Below are positions 1 to 8,481 of a stretch of 23,741 nt of DNA, one piece after another. The stretch is from Chara braunii (lineage: Eukaryota; Streptophyta; Charophyceae; Charales; Characeae), in NCBI GenBank assembly GCA_003427395.1, contig BFEA01000386.1, positions 824,398-848,138 on the forward strand, in the 5' to 3' direction. The notes beneath the pieces were generated by a model. It was not told the origin of the DNA. It saw only the letters and a program-made list of their open reading frames with translations, and did no database searches. Position 1 is the stretch's first letter. The number at the start of each line of letters is the position of its first letter. A program made the translations under genes and the position numbers.

Positions 1-1470
1 TTTTCCATTTCTTTTGTTGAGAACTATTCATGGAATGGGAAAAAAATATTGTTGGTATATACAAATAAAAGTCACCTTAGTCGTTTATTAGTATGTGATC
101 TCGTGTTGTACGTGTTCATGGTAATGGAGATGATATTCATCCTTACTTGCTAACATTTGTTGAATTCTGTTTGCCAATATTGTAGGGTTTTGTGCGTTCG
201 TTCTTATGTTGTTCGACTTATTCTTAAAAAACAACCAGGTCAGTATCCCTTAAAATATAGACATGAGACAATGTTCGAAACCGATTGAAATGAGTAAGAA
301 GTTTGGGAAAAAAAAAATGTAAGCTTAAATGTTTTGTGATATTATAATATTAATTTTATGAATAATTGGAAAGGAAGAGTCTCAATATAGTAAGATTAAA
401 AGACAACAATAAACTTAAGCCGTCTTCTAGTGAACGGTATTGAAGAAAAGCAAAGGATGCTGGAGAATAATCAAGGTACGTATTATTGGTCTACATGGGC
501 CGCTGAAAATACTAAGGCACTTATGTGAAACAAATTAAATGTTATTGGGAGGGTTGGGTCACACTATATATTTTGAATGAATATTGGAGAAGGAACCAAT
601 CCGATAACAAGGAATAAAAATATCAATAAACATAGTCTTTTTCCCAAGGCACCCATGCTATCCCGAATGATCTCCTCCCACCTATACCTGTTCCAAAAAG
701 TCTTGTTCTCTACCCCCTTTGCTCCTATTTCATCAAAATCTCCCGAGCAAAAGAGGAGAAAAAAGGTGAGGCCATCAACGGTTTGCCCGACCTCGATCGC
801 TATGAATGGCTCTTCCTGGATCCACGACCTTCAAGGCTGGCTGGGGGGAGGTGCGGTACACCGCATAGACCCATTTATGGGGGTGGTGCAATGTTGATGC
901 GGTGGAGCCAACGCCTACTTCTGAGATCTGGGCCTCGTCCTCAGGCGAGGAGAATGGGTACTACGGACTACTTCTTAGCGATCGGGGCTCGGAAAGGTCG
1001 GGAAAGGCATGTTGCCTTTTTCAAATCTTTTGTGGACGGATGACTGACTTAGGATACCTAAGGCTGGCTGCAAGTAGGAGCCGCCTCGATTATGGTGGAT
1101 TGGAGCCGAAAGAAGCTCCGATCCCAGTGACAAATTTATCCGAACAGGAAAGTAAGCCCTGTTAGAGAGTGACAAAGGGCAAACGTGGATAAACGAGGTA
1201 CATATGACTCTATCGCATGGGGCCCTGAAAAGACTAAGGGGCGTATAGGATCATAAATTGAACATAAGAAACGAATGAGGCATACAAACAAAATAAGAGG
1301 CGTTTTAATTAACCTCAATAGGAGTTCAAAGAAGTTCCGGTCTCGATTAAACGTTTGCAAAATCATGAAAGTGGACCTATACATCTATATTTGCACGAAC
1401 AAATAAATTCGGATGTGAATTGATATTGATTTACCTCGATAAACGCGCTAAAAAAAATTAAAATGAACTG
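1..1470. other. AT-rich stretch without a supported gene
   Basis: The first 580 bases are AT-rich with short A and T runs. From about 580 to 1170 several short overlapping frames of 80-106 codons occur on both strands, none with recognisable motifs or a clear coding bias. I see no RNA gene, repeat array or regulatory signal that can be defended. It could hold decayed transposon sequence. Confidence 0.5.
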
Positions 1471-1475
1471 ACTCT

Positions 1476-1574
1476 TTATTTTTTTTTATCGTCTGTGCTT
1501 CGCATTTTTGCTGCGTTCTTTGTGTTCCACTACCTCTTCTTTGTTTTTTTTTGTTTTCTTTTTTTTTTCTACTT
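1476..1574. repeat. T-rich low-complexity tract
   Basis: Several runs of 8-12 T separated by short mixed sequence lie just upstream of the Arg-rich reading frames. It could be the reversed poly-A tail of a minus-strand retroelement or simple low-complexity DNA. No target-site duplication was found to decide. Confidence 0.5.
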
Positions 1575-1723
1575 GACACTATATTACTCTTCTTCATATA
1601 ATTACATCTATATATGGATGTTTTTAGGTGTATTCTTTTCGTTTCGGTTTTTTGTATGCATCTTATTCCTCCTGCCCGCCGTAGCGTGCTCATGTACAAA
1701 TACGTACATATGTGCCCATTAAC

Positions 1724-1951
1724 ATGGCAGAGGACCAAGGTCCACATGACGATACAACCAACAGTAATTTATCCACCGTTTCAACCTTCTTTTTACCTGC
1801 GGATAGGTCATTGCATGTTCCGTGGAAGCGTCGCAAACGCCTTCGGCGTTGTGAAAGGGTTGTTAAGGATCCTCAAGTGTCTTCGCCAATGCTGTCAGAG
1901 TGTACTGGTGTCCTTCCGTTCTTCCAGGTCAAGTCGGTTTGTCTTCGTTAG
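1724..1951 (+). CDS. Possible N-terminal part of the Arg-rich hypothetical protein
   Basis: The frame starts at an ATG in context AACATGGC and runs 75 codons to a stop. Its peptide begins MAEDQGPHDD and carries a basic cluster WKRRKRLRRCERVVK. That cluster resembles the Arg-rich cluster in the longer frame that starts at 1900, which suggests one protein. The two frames differ, so joining them needs a short intron or a frameshift. A pyrimidine-rich stretch ending TTCTTCCAG at about 1919-1927 would make a good 3' splice site, but I see no convincing donor (candidates GTGAAA near 1851 or GTGTCT near 1877). Function is unknown. Confidence 0.35.
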   Translation: MAEDQGPHDDTTNSNLSTVSTFFLPADRSLHVPWKRRKRLRRCERVVKDPQVSSPMLSECTGVLPFFQVKSVCLR

Positions 1952-3054
1952 ACTACTCTTTTTCCTCATCAAACCATGGATTGAGATTGCGTATAGGTTC
2001 GAATATTACTCCCAGTCGCTCTGCGAGTGACACACCAATGTCATCACAACACGAACACCGCAAACGCGGACCACCCGTTTCCCAAAGTCGTCGAACCCGA
2101 AGGTCTTTAGAACAGGCGGTAGGTGCTGCAAGTGAGGGGATTGCTCCCAGGAGAGATAAGCAACCGATGATAACTCAAGATGATGGTTCTGATTGTTCTC
2201 CCGAAAAACAATATAGTGATAGGTCTCTATCTTTTCGACAAGCGATTCCATCGATGAATGATTTCACAAGCCCTGTGTTTTTCAAAAGAACGAGTCAAGG
2301 AAATATAAATGTTCATACGGATTTCATTAGTTGTCAAGAAAATCTTTCTATGACCTTGCAAAGTGAACATCAACTTGAAATTCGTACGGATGTCGCAATA
2401 AATGCAAATTCCATTTCGATGGTCGAAAGATCGGTTTTACTCGATGATTTTCCCTTGCACTCGCCTCATGTGCACAATTGTTCATCGTCGACACTGACTG
2501 TCGATGTCCGGCCAAAATGTGTGGAGAGCAACCTTTCTCCCACTTTCACAAATGTTCATGGACATTCATCTCCTGTTGCCACGGCCCAACCGAATTCTCC
2601 GAACACATTAAGTAGAATGTTTATTGGATCTCATAATCGACGGAGAAGATTATTATTGTGGAAACCGATTCGTTCAAGGCGCAAGAGACGGTACCGTATG
2701 TTGTTGATTCGACGACTACGTGCGAATAAAGTCATGCGTCGTTTGGAACTTGGATCTTTGTCGTTGATGCCTCACCGTGTGTCATCGGGCTATGATGCAA
2801 GTGGAAACGTTGTTGAAAGTACTGTAGAGGCTGATGAAGGATCGGAACAAGTGAGTAGAATGAATGTGAACGAACCATGTTCTACGTCGCGTATAATTTC
2901 AAAACGAGGAAAAAGTCAGGGAAGACGACACTTTCATGTTAAACGTATGCGTGCATTGAGAGCTGCGCTTAAGAATCATAGGAGGAAAGAAGATGTGCGT
3001 TGTCGGCGCGAATACCCTTACAAGGGTATCCGCCCTGGTTTAAGCAAGCGATAG
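1900..3054 (+). CDS. Hypothetical Arg-rich basic protein
   Basis: This 384-codon frame is by far the longest in the left 20 kb and ends at TAG 3052-3054, a few bases before AATAAA. Its true start is uncertain: ATG at 1900 is possible, ATG at 2038 (peptide MSSQHEHRKR) is the next good one, and an upstream exon starting at 1724 may be joined. The N-terminal half is Ser/Thr-rich, polar and probably disordered. Residues about 246-280 form a strong Arg/Lys cluster (containing RRRRLLLWKP and RSRRKRRYR), and the last 60 residues are basic again. There are no membrane segments, signal peptide or recognised catalytic motifs. The basic clusters would suit nuclear localisation or nucleic-acid binding. 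It could be a host gene or the first frame of a retroelement; I do not recognise a family. Confidence 0.55.
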   Translation: MYWCPSVLPGQVGLSSLDYSFSSSNHGLRLRIGSNITPSRSASDTPMSSQHEHRKRGPPVSQSRRTRRSLEQAVGAASEGIAPRRDKQPMITQDDGSDCSPEKQYSDRSLSFRQAIPSMNDFTSPVFFKRTSQGNINVHTDFISCQENLSMTLQSEHQLEIRTDVAINANSISMVERSVLLDDFPLHSPHVHNCSSSTLTVDVRPKCVESNLSPTFTNVHGHSSPVATAQPNSPNTLSRMFIGSHNRRRRLLLWKPIRSRRKRRYRMLLIRRLRANKVMRRLELGSLSLMPHRVSSGYDASGNVVESTVEADEGSEQVSRMNVNEPCSTSRIISKRGKSQGRRHFHVKRMRALRAALKNHRRKEDVRCRREYPYKGIRPGLSKR

Positions 3055-3058
3055 AAAA

Positions 3059-3064
3059 AATAAA
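3059..3064 (+). promoter_or_regulatory. Candidate polyadenylation signal AATAAA
   Basis: AATAAA lies four bases after the stop codon of the Arg-rich frame. The position supports that frame being transcribed to the right, but the hexamer is common in A-rich sequence. Confidence 0.35.
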
Positions 3065-4140
3065 ATAGTTTTGGTTTAAAGTTTAAGTATACCGCGCCAT
3101 CCGCGGCTGCATTTGTAATTTACGTTGACTGGATGGTTGAATAGAGTAAAGAGTGCGTGGGCGCGCAGTTTTGAGGCGCGCGTGATTCCGTTTTTGCCGT
3201 TGATTATAGAGCCGGCGCGGGCGCTGTTTGTCCGTTTCTATGTTTACCTTTATTTTTTTTTATTTTTTTTTTTTATGTCTGAGTAGACTAGGATTTAAGG
3301 ATATTTTCCTTTGGTTGACACGGCTGATTGAGTTACGCGTGCGTACGGAGGACGACCTCGACGGCGGCGACGAAGGCGACAGTATGACTGCGGTAGGTGG
3401 CACGCGGAGTAGCGTGAGGGGCGGCCGTGGTACAGCTTGGTAAGTCGGTGCAGATGCTGGGCGGCCGCTCGCATGGTTGTAGGCAGAGGTGAGGCTAAGG
3501 CCAATTTCTCTGGCCCTGAGCGCGGCGCAGCACCGCTTGATATGGCACTTCGTGGATGTGGGTCTCAAGCTTGGGCTTAGCCCTATTGGTTACGACATTG
3601 GATTCGGGAGACGGAAGTGCAAGGATCGAGGCGAGCGGCGACGAACGGAAGTGCAAGAATCAAGGCCGGCGGGCGACGACGCTAGAGCAAGGGAGTAGAG
3701 AGGAGCGGAGGGGTTGAGGGTCCTGCGCGACTATCCCCTATTTTTTCTTTCTCTTGCTTGATTCGGAGAGCCCGATTGTGGGCCGGTCCGCAGGGCCAAG
3801 GGGAGCGGTGGAACACCCCGCGGCCTGTGCTCATGGGGTCGCCCCCTTTATATTTTTCCATTTGGGTCGGGATTAATCCTAACTGTTATTTTTGCTCCCG
3901 CCCCTATTGGTTTTGGGCTTGGGCCGTTGATCCAAGAACCTAGGCTAGTAAGCCTGCCCGCAAACGGTTGGGGCGCAACTCGCATGGAATAGCCTGAGCC
4001 AGCCAACCGAAACTTGGCACCTCCGAGGGGTAGCGGAGGGAAGGGGGGCGCCTTTATCCGAACCAGCCGGGAAGGGAAGCCGGATACCTGCAAAGGGGGA
4101 GCAAGCGGATGGGCCAAAGAGCTGACAAGGCAAGGGGGCA
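3065..4140. other. GC-rich region without a supported gene
   Basis: Base composition changes sharply after about 3140, with CG-rich simple patterns, and a T-rich run at about 3250-3275. Short frames on both strands overlap one another and show no motifs. I see no RNA gene before the U6-like sequence at 4146. Confidence 0.5.
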
Positions 4141-4145
4141 AATTT

Positions 4146-4222
4146 TTGTGGGATCTGTAAAAATCGGAGTGATATAGAGAAGATTTGCATGGTCCCTGCG
4201 CAAGGCCGACATGTACAAACCC
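4146..4222 (+). pseudogene. Diverged U6 snRNA-like sequence
   Basis: The block TAAAAATCGGAGTGATAT, then AGAGAAGATTTGCATGG, then TCCCTGCGCAAGG follows the U6 central domain and internal stem-loop in order. U6 pairs with U4 and U2 and forms the catalytic core of the spliceosome. Here the invariant ACAGAGA box reads ATAGAGA and the AGC triad region reads TTGC, so two functionally essential sites are altered. The 5' stem is poorly kept. After the internal stem-loop the sequence ends in an A/C-rich stretch, then AAAAGGGGGG. It is most likely a pseudogene. It lies 166 bases upstream of a better-preserved U6-like copy in the same orientation. Confidence 0.8.
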
Positions 4223-4311
4223 CAAAAGGGGGGCTGGGTTCGTGTGCCAAAGCGGGGCGGAACTGCGGCTGAGTGGATTTCGACAGGCCGCGGGCCACTG
4301 CCCCGGCCTAG

Positions 4312-4380
4312 GTCCTTCGGGACACCCGTTAAAATTGGAGCGATACAGAGAAGATTAGCCTGGCCCCTGCACGAATGACA
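4312..4380 (+). pseudogene. 3'-truncated U6 snRNA sequence
   Basis: The sequence starts with the 5' stem-loop GTCCTTCGGGAC and continues with TTAAAATTGGAGCGATACAG, AGAAGATTAGCCTGGCCCC and TGCACGAATGACA. The ACAGAGA box and the GATTAGC segment are intact. The internal stem-loop has lost a few bases: the usual TGCGCAAGGATGACA is shortened to TGCACGAATGACA. The 3' third of U6 is missing, and the sequence passes directly into an A run, a G run and a (TA)n stretch. This looks like a truncated, reverse-transcribed or chimeric U6 copy and not a functional gene. No terminal T run for RNA polymerase III and no clear upstream snRNA promoter element were seen. Confidence 0.88.
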
Positions 4381-4394
4381 AAAAAAAGGGGGGG

Positions 4395-4780
4395 GATATA
4401 TATATGAAGCGGAGGAGGAGCCATACGTGCTGAGTTTTCCTCCTCCGACCAGTTGCTGTTCTCGTCGACGTTCGGATACTGAGGGGAAATAGCGTTACGG
4501 GAAAGAAATGATGAAGCGTCGACGACAACCGTGGGAGAGTGGGGTGAACACGGATGCGAAGGTGGGCTGGGTACATTCGGAAGTGAGGGTGGCGGAGGAG
4601 ACGAGCAGGGCAGGTAGCGAACAACGAGCCAAGTGGGGGCGGGCGCCGAGAACGGGCGCAGGGAGGCAATGGGTGATGAGCGCTGCAGGCGACTAAGATT
4701 GAAGCGGATGAACCTGGCCGATGAGTCGTGCCAGGTGCGCGCGCGTTGGAAAACGGGGTTATGGCGGAAGGAGCTGGGCC
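4395..4780. other. No supported gene
   Basis: Purine- and G-rich sequence with short overlapping frames on both strands. I see nothing here that can be named. Confidence 0.5.
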
Positions 4781-4781
4781 C

Positions 4782-4925
4782 GGTCGGGGAGGTAGAACGC
4801 TCTCGTTCCTGAGCAGAATCGAGAGGGAAAGGATGCTATCCCGGGGTTTCGGCCCCGGGCGAATCCGATGGTACAGTTAGTCTTAGTAATGAGTTAGTAG
4901 ATTAGGAGCTAGTTGAGAGGTGAGC
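4782..4925 (+). repeat. Degenerate repeat, copy A
   Basis: Contains CGTTCCTGAGCAGAATCGAG, then CCCCGGGCGA, GATGGTA and GTTAGT, and ends in TAGATTAGGAGCTAGTTGAG. The same order of blocks recurs at 5412-5572, with a shorter match at 5025-5092. The copies are well diverged, so this is an old tandem or segmental duplication. Confidence 0.6.
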
Positions 4926-5024
4926 TGCGCGGATATGGTCGGAATTGAACTGTGGCGGGAGTGAAGGGATGGTGGATTCGGTCGACCTCGACGAAGATGA
5001 GGAGGGAGAAAGTCGGATCGGAGG

Positions 5025-5092
5025 CTTCTCGGCCGGGCGAGTTCGATTTCGGTGTTAGTTTTGTTAATAGATCAGCGGGAGTGAGAGGCCGA
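5025..5092 (+). repeat. Degenerate repeat, partial copy
   Basis: The blocks TCTCGGCCGGGCGAGTTCGA, GTGTTAGTTTTG and AATAGATCAGCGGGAGTGAG follow the second half of the 4782 copy in order with many substitutions. Confidence 0.4.
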
Positions 5093-5213
5093 GGAGGGGA
5101 GGAATTCGGGCACATTTCCGCCCCGGATTCATTCGGAGAAGAGGGTCAGGGAACGACGGGCTATAGGCAAGAGAGTCGGGCGATGANAGGGAGACAAGCA
5201 GAGNGAGGCAGCC

Positions 5214-5379
5214 TAGCTATGGGCTGAGGCAGGAGGCAGCGGGCGCAAAGGCGGAGTAGAGAAATGGGCGGAGTGTACCTGGACNGTNNCNTTGGGTAGC
5301 TATGGGCTGAGGCAGGAGGNAGCGGGNGCAAAGGCGGAGTAGAAAAATGGGCGGAGTGTNCCTGGACGGTACCGCTGGG
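5214..5379 (+). repeat. 83-bp tandem repeat, two copies
   Basis: The unit beginning TAGCTATGGGCTGAGGCAGG at 5214 repeats at 5297, a period of 83 bases. The copies are nearly identical where bases are called. They contain several ambiguous bases (for example 5285, 5288-5289 and 5291), as expected where assembly struggled with near-identical repeats. True copy number may be higher. Confidence 0.85.
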
Positions 5380-5411
5380 TAGGTGCATTTATCGATGAAA
5401 CTGATGAAACT

Positions 5412-5572
5412 GACGACCGGGCGGGGTTGAAGATGTTGAGCTCGCTCGTTCCCGGGTAGAATCGAGCGGGAGAAGGAGTGGTCTGGGGGTTTTGGACCCG
5501 GGCGACCATGATGGTAGCGTTAGATCTGGTGATAGGTCGGTAGATTAGGAGGTTAGTAGAAAAGAGAGTGCG
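5412..5572 (+). repeat. Degenerate repeat, copy B
   Basis: Shares CGCTCGTTCCCGGGTAGAAT, the GACCCGGGCGA block, GATGGTAGCGTTAG and TAGATTAGGAGGTTAG with the copy at 4782-4925, in the same order and about 640 bases away. Confidence 0.6.
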
Positions 5573-5574
5573 GT

Positions 5575-7340
5575 GAAGTATCGAAAAGTAGATATGGCAG
5601 AAATTCGAAAAGCGAATTTTTACTCGATTCTCATCGAAATCGAGTGGGATAAAATATGGGACGACGATTTTTTTGTATCTGCGAACCAGGTTGTGAGGTT
5701 AGTTTTAGAAAGAGAGTTAATAGCAAGGGGGGATATGTACCTGGCCAGCTTCCTGCGGAAGGTTCACTCGATTTCTGCCACTCGTTTCTGTGAGAGGTGC
5801 TGCAGGCAGGGAGCAAAGAATGGAGACTTACCTGTGTGGCTGATGCGACGCTCGGTCCCCAGTCCTCAGTGTTTGGACCAGGCTGCGTTGATGATGCATC
5901 TGCCCGAGTTCTGAGTGGGAGGTCCATTCGGAGGGGGCTTACATAACCGGAGGAAAAGGTGCGGGAAAGGGGGCTTACCTGAAGCCCGATGTATTGGGGA
6001 AAGAGGCACGCCTTCGAATACTATAACAGGGAGTGAACCTGACCCCGGCTACGGGCCTGGTACGTCGAGGTGAGGGGCCGCTTGGTTCGAGATGTTTGCG
6101 TCGCCTATGGGCGGTGTCGGAGTGGCTCCTTGATTCAGTGGGCGGCGGGAGCCAACGGTCTGCTGGGTTTGACCGTGGTGTGAGTGGGTTGTAAGCCGTC
6201 ATACCCATGTTGAACGTGGGGGTGTCCTCCCCTGCGCCCCGCTACAGCCTGCTGCCTGTCTGATATGCGAGGTGGCTGGACTGTTAGCTTGCCCAGCGCC
6301 TCGCTGCATTGCTGACGGGCCGCTCATCTGTTGACCCGCTAATCCCATTGCCCCCTACGACGGCGGTAGACTGTGCACAAACAGTCGCTGGCCATCGTTG
6401 GCTACAGCAGGCCATGGGAGGTTGATGCATGCTAGGGTGCATTACCGTTGGCCACTGCGGATTGCTGTTGCTGGGTTGGCGGGACATAAAGACTATTTTT
6501 GATTAGCAATGTATGAACGGCTGCCGCTGCTGCTGTCTGCTGCGAACTGCGCACAGGCTACCGCTACGGGCTGCTGAGAACGACTGATGCTGGCAACCAC
6601 TCCTGATTACTATCGAATGCTGATGAGTATTGCTGCTGCAATTAAGGACTGTTACAGGCTGTCGTGCGGCCTCGGTTGGGCAAAGGAGAGGTGTTAGGAC
6701 TCAGGGAAACTATTGGGCTTGAGAGGGAAAGCTAGTGCGGAGGTGTGAAAGCCCGTCGGTCGAGTGATTTCGGCAGTCTAGCTTAGAGTTGACCGAGCTG
6801 TTACATTGGTCGCCATTGCGGGGCCCTCAGGCATTGAAGATTTGAAGTCCCTCTCCTGCGAGTCAGAGAGCACCCCCCTTGTATCTGAGAGACTAGACCA
6901 TTTTCTTTCTGCCCTTCTTATTCTAAGCCCAGTCTGCTGGTTCTGAGAGGAAGCTGGCAGGCGGGATTGCAACCCCGTAATCCGCGCCAAGGCCTTTGTG
7001 GGAGGTTCGACCTGCCGATTGTGGGAGCTCTGCCGGGACTCAGGCGGAGTCCTGGAGCCAGGGAACTGAGTGGTAATTCCCTGACTCCTTCTATAAACCC
7101 AACTATAACCCCTATCTGTACGTCTCTCTATGGGTTGACTGAGCGTACGGCGTAAATCCTGTACTTGGTTTCGAGTTTGATTTTCAGAACATAAGTCAGG
7201 CTGAAATAAAGGAATGTGTGTGCAAACCTCAGCTCCAGACTTTGTTGATTGCTTGAAAGTAGATTGTGAACGAATGAGGGTTGCATCCGGGGGAAGGTTG
7301 GGAGAAAGGCAGTATTGTGTGTAGTCAGGTTGGGTCGTTA
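5575..7340. other. No supported gene; GCTG-rich middle part
   Basis: A frame of 106 codons from ATG 5594 to 5914 has no recognised motif and is not convincing. From about 6240 to 6670 the sequence is rich in GCTG and CTGC triplet-like words without a clean period. I see no RNA gene or repeat that can be defined. Confidence 0.45.
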
Positions 7341-7342
7341 AG

Positions 7343-7377
7343 GCTGGGAGGTCCCCTTAAGTTTGGGGAAGCCCAGC
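7343..7377 (+). repeat. Stem-loop unit 1
   Basis: GCTGGG (7343-7348) pairs with CCCAGC (7372-7377). An inner stem TCCCC/GGGGA (7352-7356 and 7365-7369) encloses TTAAGTTT, a variant of the array's loop word. Confidence 0.65.
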
Positions 7378-7407
7378 GCTTTGTTTACTTTTGGCGTGCA
7401 TTGAGCC

Positions 7408-7438
7408 TCAGGCCGCTCTATAAGTTTAGGTGGCCTGA
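7408..7438 (+). repeat. Stem-loop unit 2, perfect stem
   Basis: TCAGGCC (7408-7414) pairs perfectly with GGCCTGA (7432-7438) around the 17-base loop word at 7415-7431. This is the reference unit for comparing stems across the array. Confidence 0.8.
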
Positions 7439-7502
7439 AGCTCTGGAGGCTAGGATGCTCCCATAAGGTTTGGGAGACCCGGTGCTGTGAATTGCATGGA
7501 GG

Positions 7503-7535
7503 GTCAGGACGCTCTATAAGTTTAGGTGACCTGAC
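7503..7535 (+). repeat. Stem-loop unit 3
   Basis: GTCAGG (7503-7508) pairs with CCTGAC (7530-7535). One internal A/A mismatch separates it from a C-G pair that closes the loop word at 7511-7527. Confidence 0.75.
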
Positions 7536-7731
7536 TGCTCTAACTTGCGAGGGTTTGATTGTGCTTGACTTTCAGGGGCTCAGGGCGCTCTATAAGTTTA
7601 AGTGGTTCAACCCTTACCTTGTTTTGTTCTGAGGGAATAACTTTGGCAGGGGACAGACCGCTCTATAAGTTTAGGTAGCCTGACCTACTGCCTCGCACAA
7701 ATTGGATCAGAGAGAAATGAATCTGGCGAAG

Positions 7732-7768
7732 GGATCAGACCACTCTATAAGTTTAGGTTGTCTGACCC
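7732..7768 (+). repeat. Stem-loop unit at 7735, changed stem
   Basis: TCAGAC (7735-7740) pairs with GTCTGA (7760-7765), and outer GG pairs with CC beyond one mismatch. Relative to the unit at 7408, the third pair out from the loop is A-T in place of G-C, a two-sided change that keeps pairing. Confidence 0.75.
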
Positions 7769-7842
7769 AATGCCTCGCACATGTTGGAACCGAATGGATA
7801 CAATCTGATTATACTATATTACTATGCTATTGAGAACAGGGT

Positions 7843-7880
7843 AGTCAGACACGGGTTCCATAAGATTGGACGGTCTGGCT
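7843..7880 (+). repeat. Stem-loop unit at 7843, diverged loop
   Basis: AGTCAGAC (7843-7850) pairs with GTCTGGCT (7873-7880), eight pairs including one G-T. The 22-base loop contains CCATAAGATTGGA, a diverged form of the loop word. The stem has survived better than the loop. Confidence 0.65.
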
Positions 7881-8111
7881 ATAACTTATTATGAAATGAA
7901 GAGAGTATAACTAAGAGATATAACTGAAGGTAAACTTGGGCAGGCTGAGCAACGTTCTAAGATGAGCGGCTCAACCCTATGTCCATTTGGAAGACTAAGT
8001 GCAGAGAGATATATATAACTTGGCTATTTAAACAGTTCAGGGCGACTAGGGTGGACTAGTCATATGCCCAAGGAAGAGAAAAGTAGTTGTGCCCTCTGTT
8101 TGTGTATACTT

Positions 8112-8158
8112 GGCCAAGTCAGAACACTCTATAAGTTTAGGTATTCTGACTTTAGGCC
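8112..8158 (+). repeat. Stem-loop unit at 8112, longest stem
   Basis: AAGTCAGAA (8116-8124) pairs perfectly with TTCTGACTT (8144-8152). A further GGCC/GGCC pair (8112-8115 and 8155-8158) follows after a two-base bulge, giving 13 pairs. The loop word at 8126-8142 is intact. Stem pairs 2 and 3 from the loop are both A-T, against C-G and G-C in the unit at 7408. Confidence 0.8.
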
Positions 8159-8162
8159 TGGC

Positions 8163-8202
8163 TAAGTTGGGCGCGCTCTGTAAGATCAAGTGGCCTCACT
8201 TA
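8163..8202 (+). repeat. Last stem-loop unit, diverged loop
   Basis: TAAGT (8163-8167) pairs with ACTTA (8198-8202). Inside it, after a T/C mismatch, GGGC (8169-8172) pairs with GCCT (8193-8196), one pair being G-T. The loop GCTCTGTAAGATCAAGT is a diverged form of the array word. Confidence 0.6.
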
Positions 8203-8481
8203 TGCCTTATGTAAGCTGGGTATAAAGGGTTAAATCATTGAGAGATCATGAACTATTGTTTGCTTGATCGAACTTGGGATGGTAAGATTACTTACCTTGG
8301 TGGTTTGGCCTGCATGTGACTGAGTAAGGCTGCTACTTGGTCTGAGTTTCAGGTTGATAGGTAGTTGCTTTAGTCGCTCGCCACGTGCTAGAGCCATAGG
8401 AGTTAGTTTCAATTCCTGCATTTTCTGAGCTAAGTTTTTTTTTACTTAGATCAATTCTCGCATTTTCTGGGACCTTTTGTT

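Larger units (their letters stand above)
7342..8202 (+). repeat. Array of about ten stem-loops with a conserved loop
   Basis: Six copies of a 17-base word close to GCTCTATAAGTTTAGGT begin at 7415, 7511, 7587, 7660, 7742 and 8126. Weaker versions occur near 7352, 7457, 7853, 7953 and 8175. Nearly every copy is bracketed by a short inverted repeat, and the stem sequence differs between copies while staying paired: TCAGGCC/GGCCTGA at 7408, TCAGAC/GTCTGA at 7735, AAGTCAGAA/TTCTGACTT at 8116. Counting outward from the loop, stem position 3 is G-C, A-T and A-T in these three copies, and position 2 is C-G, C-G and A-T. Spacing is irregular, about 48-175 bases. Some copies share longer flanks, for example CTCGCACA after the copies at 7660 and 7742. 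There is no coding frame across the array. Function is unknown. Confidence 0.85.

Noticed and set aside
577-1384. Overlapping frames of 82-106 codons on both strands
   Set aside because: No motifs or consistent coding signal; length is within chance for this composition.
5594-5914. A protein gene of 106 codons
   Set aside because: No motif, no supporting context, and the opposite strand carries a frame of similar length.
7342-8202. CRISPR array
   Set aside because: Repeats are short, imperfect and irregularly spaced (48-175 bases), spacers share sequence, and the window is eukaryotic.
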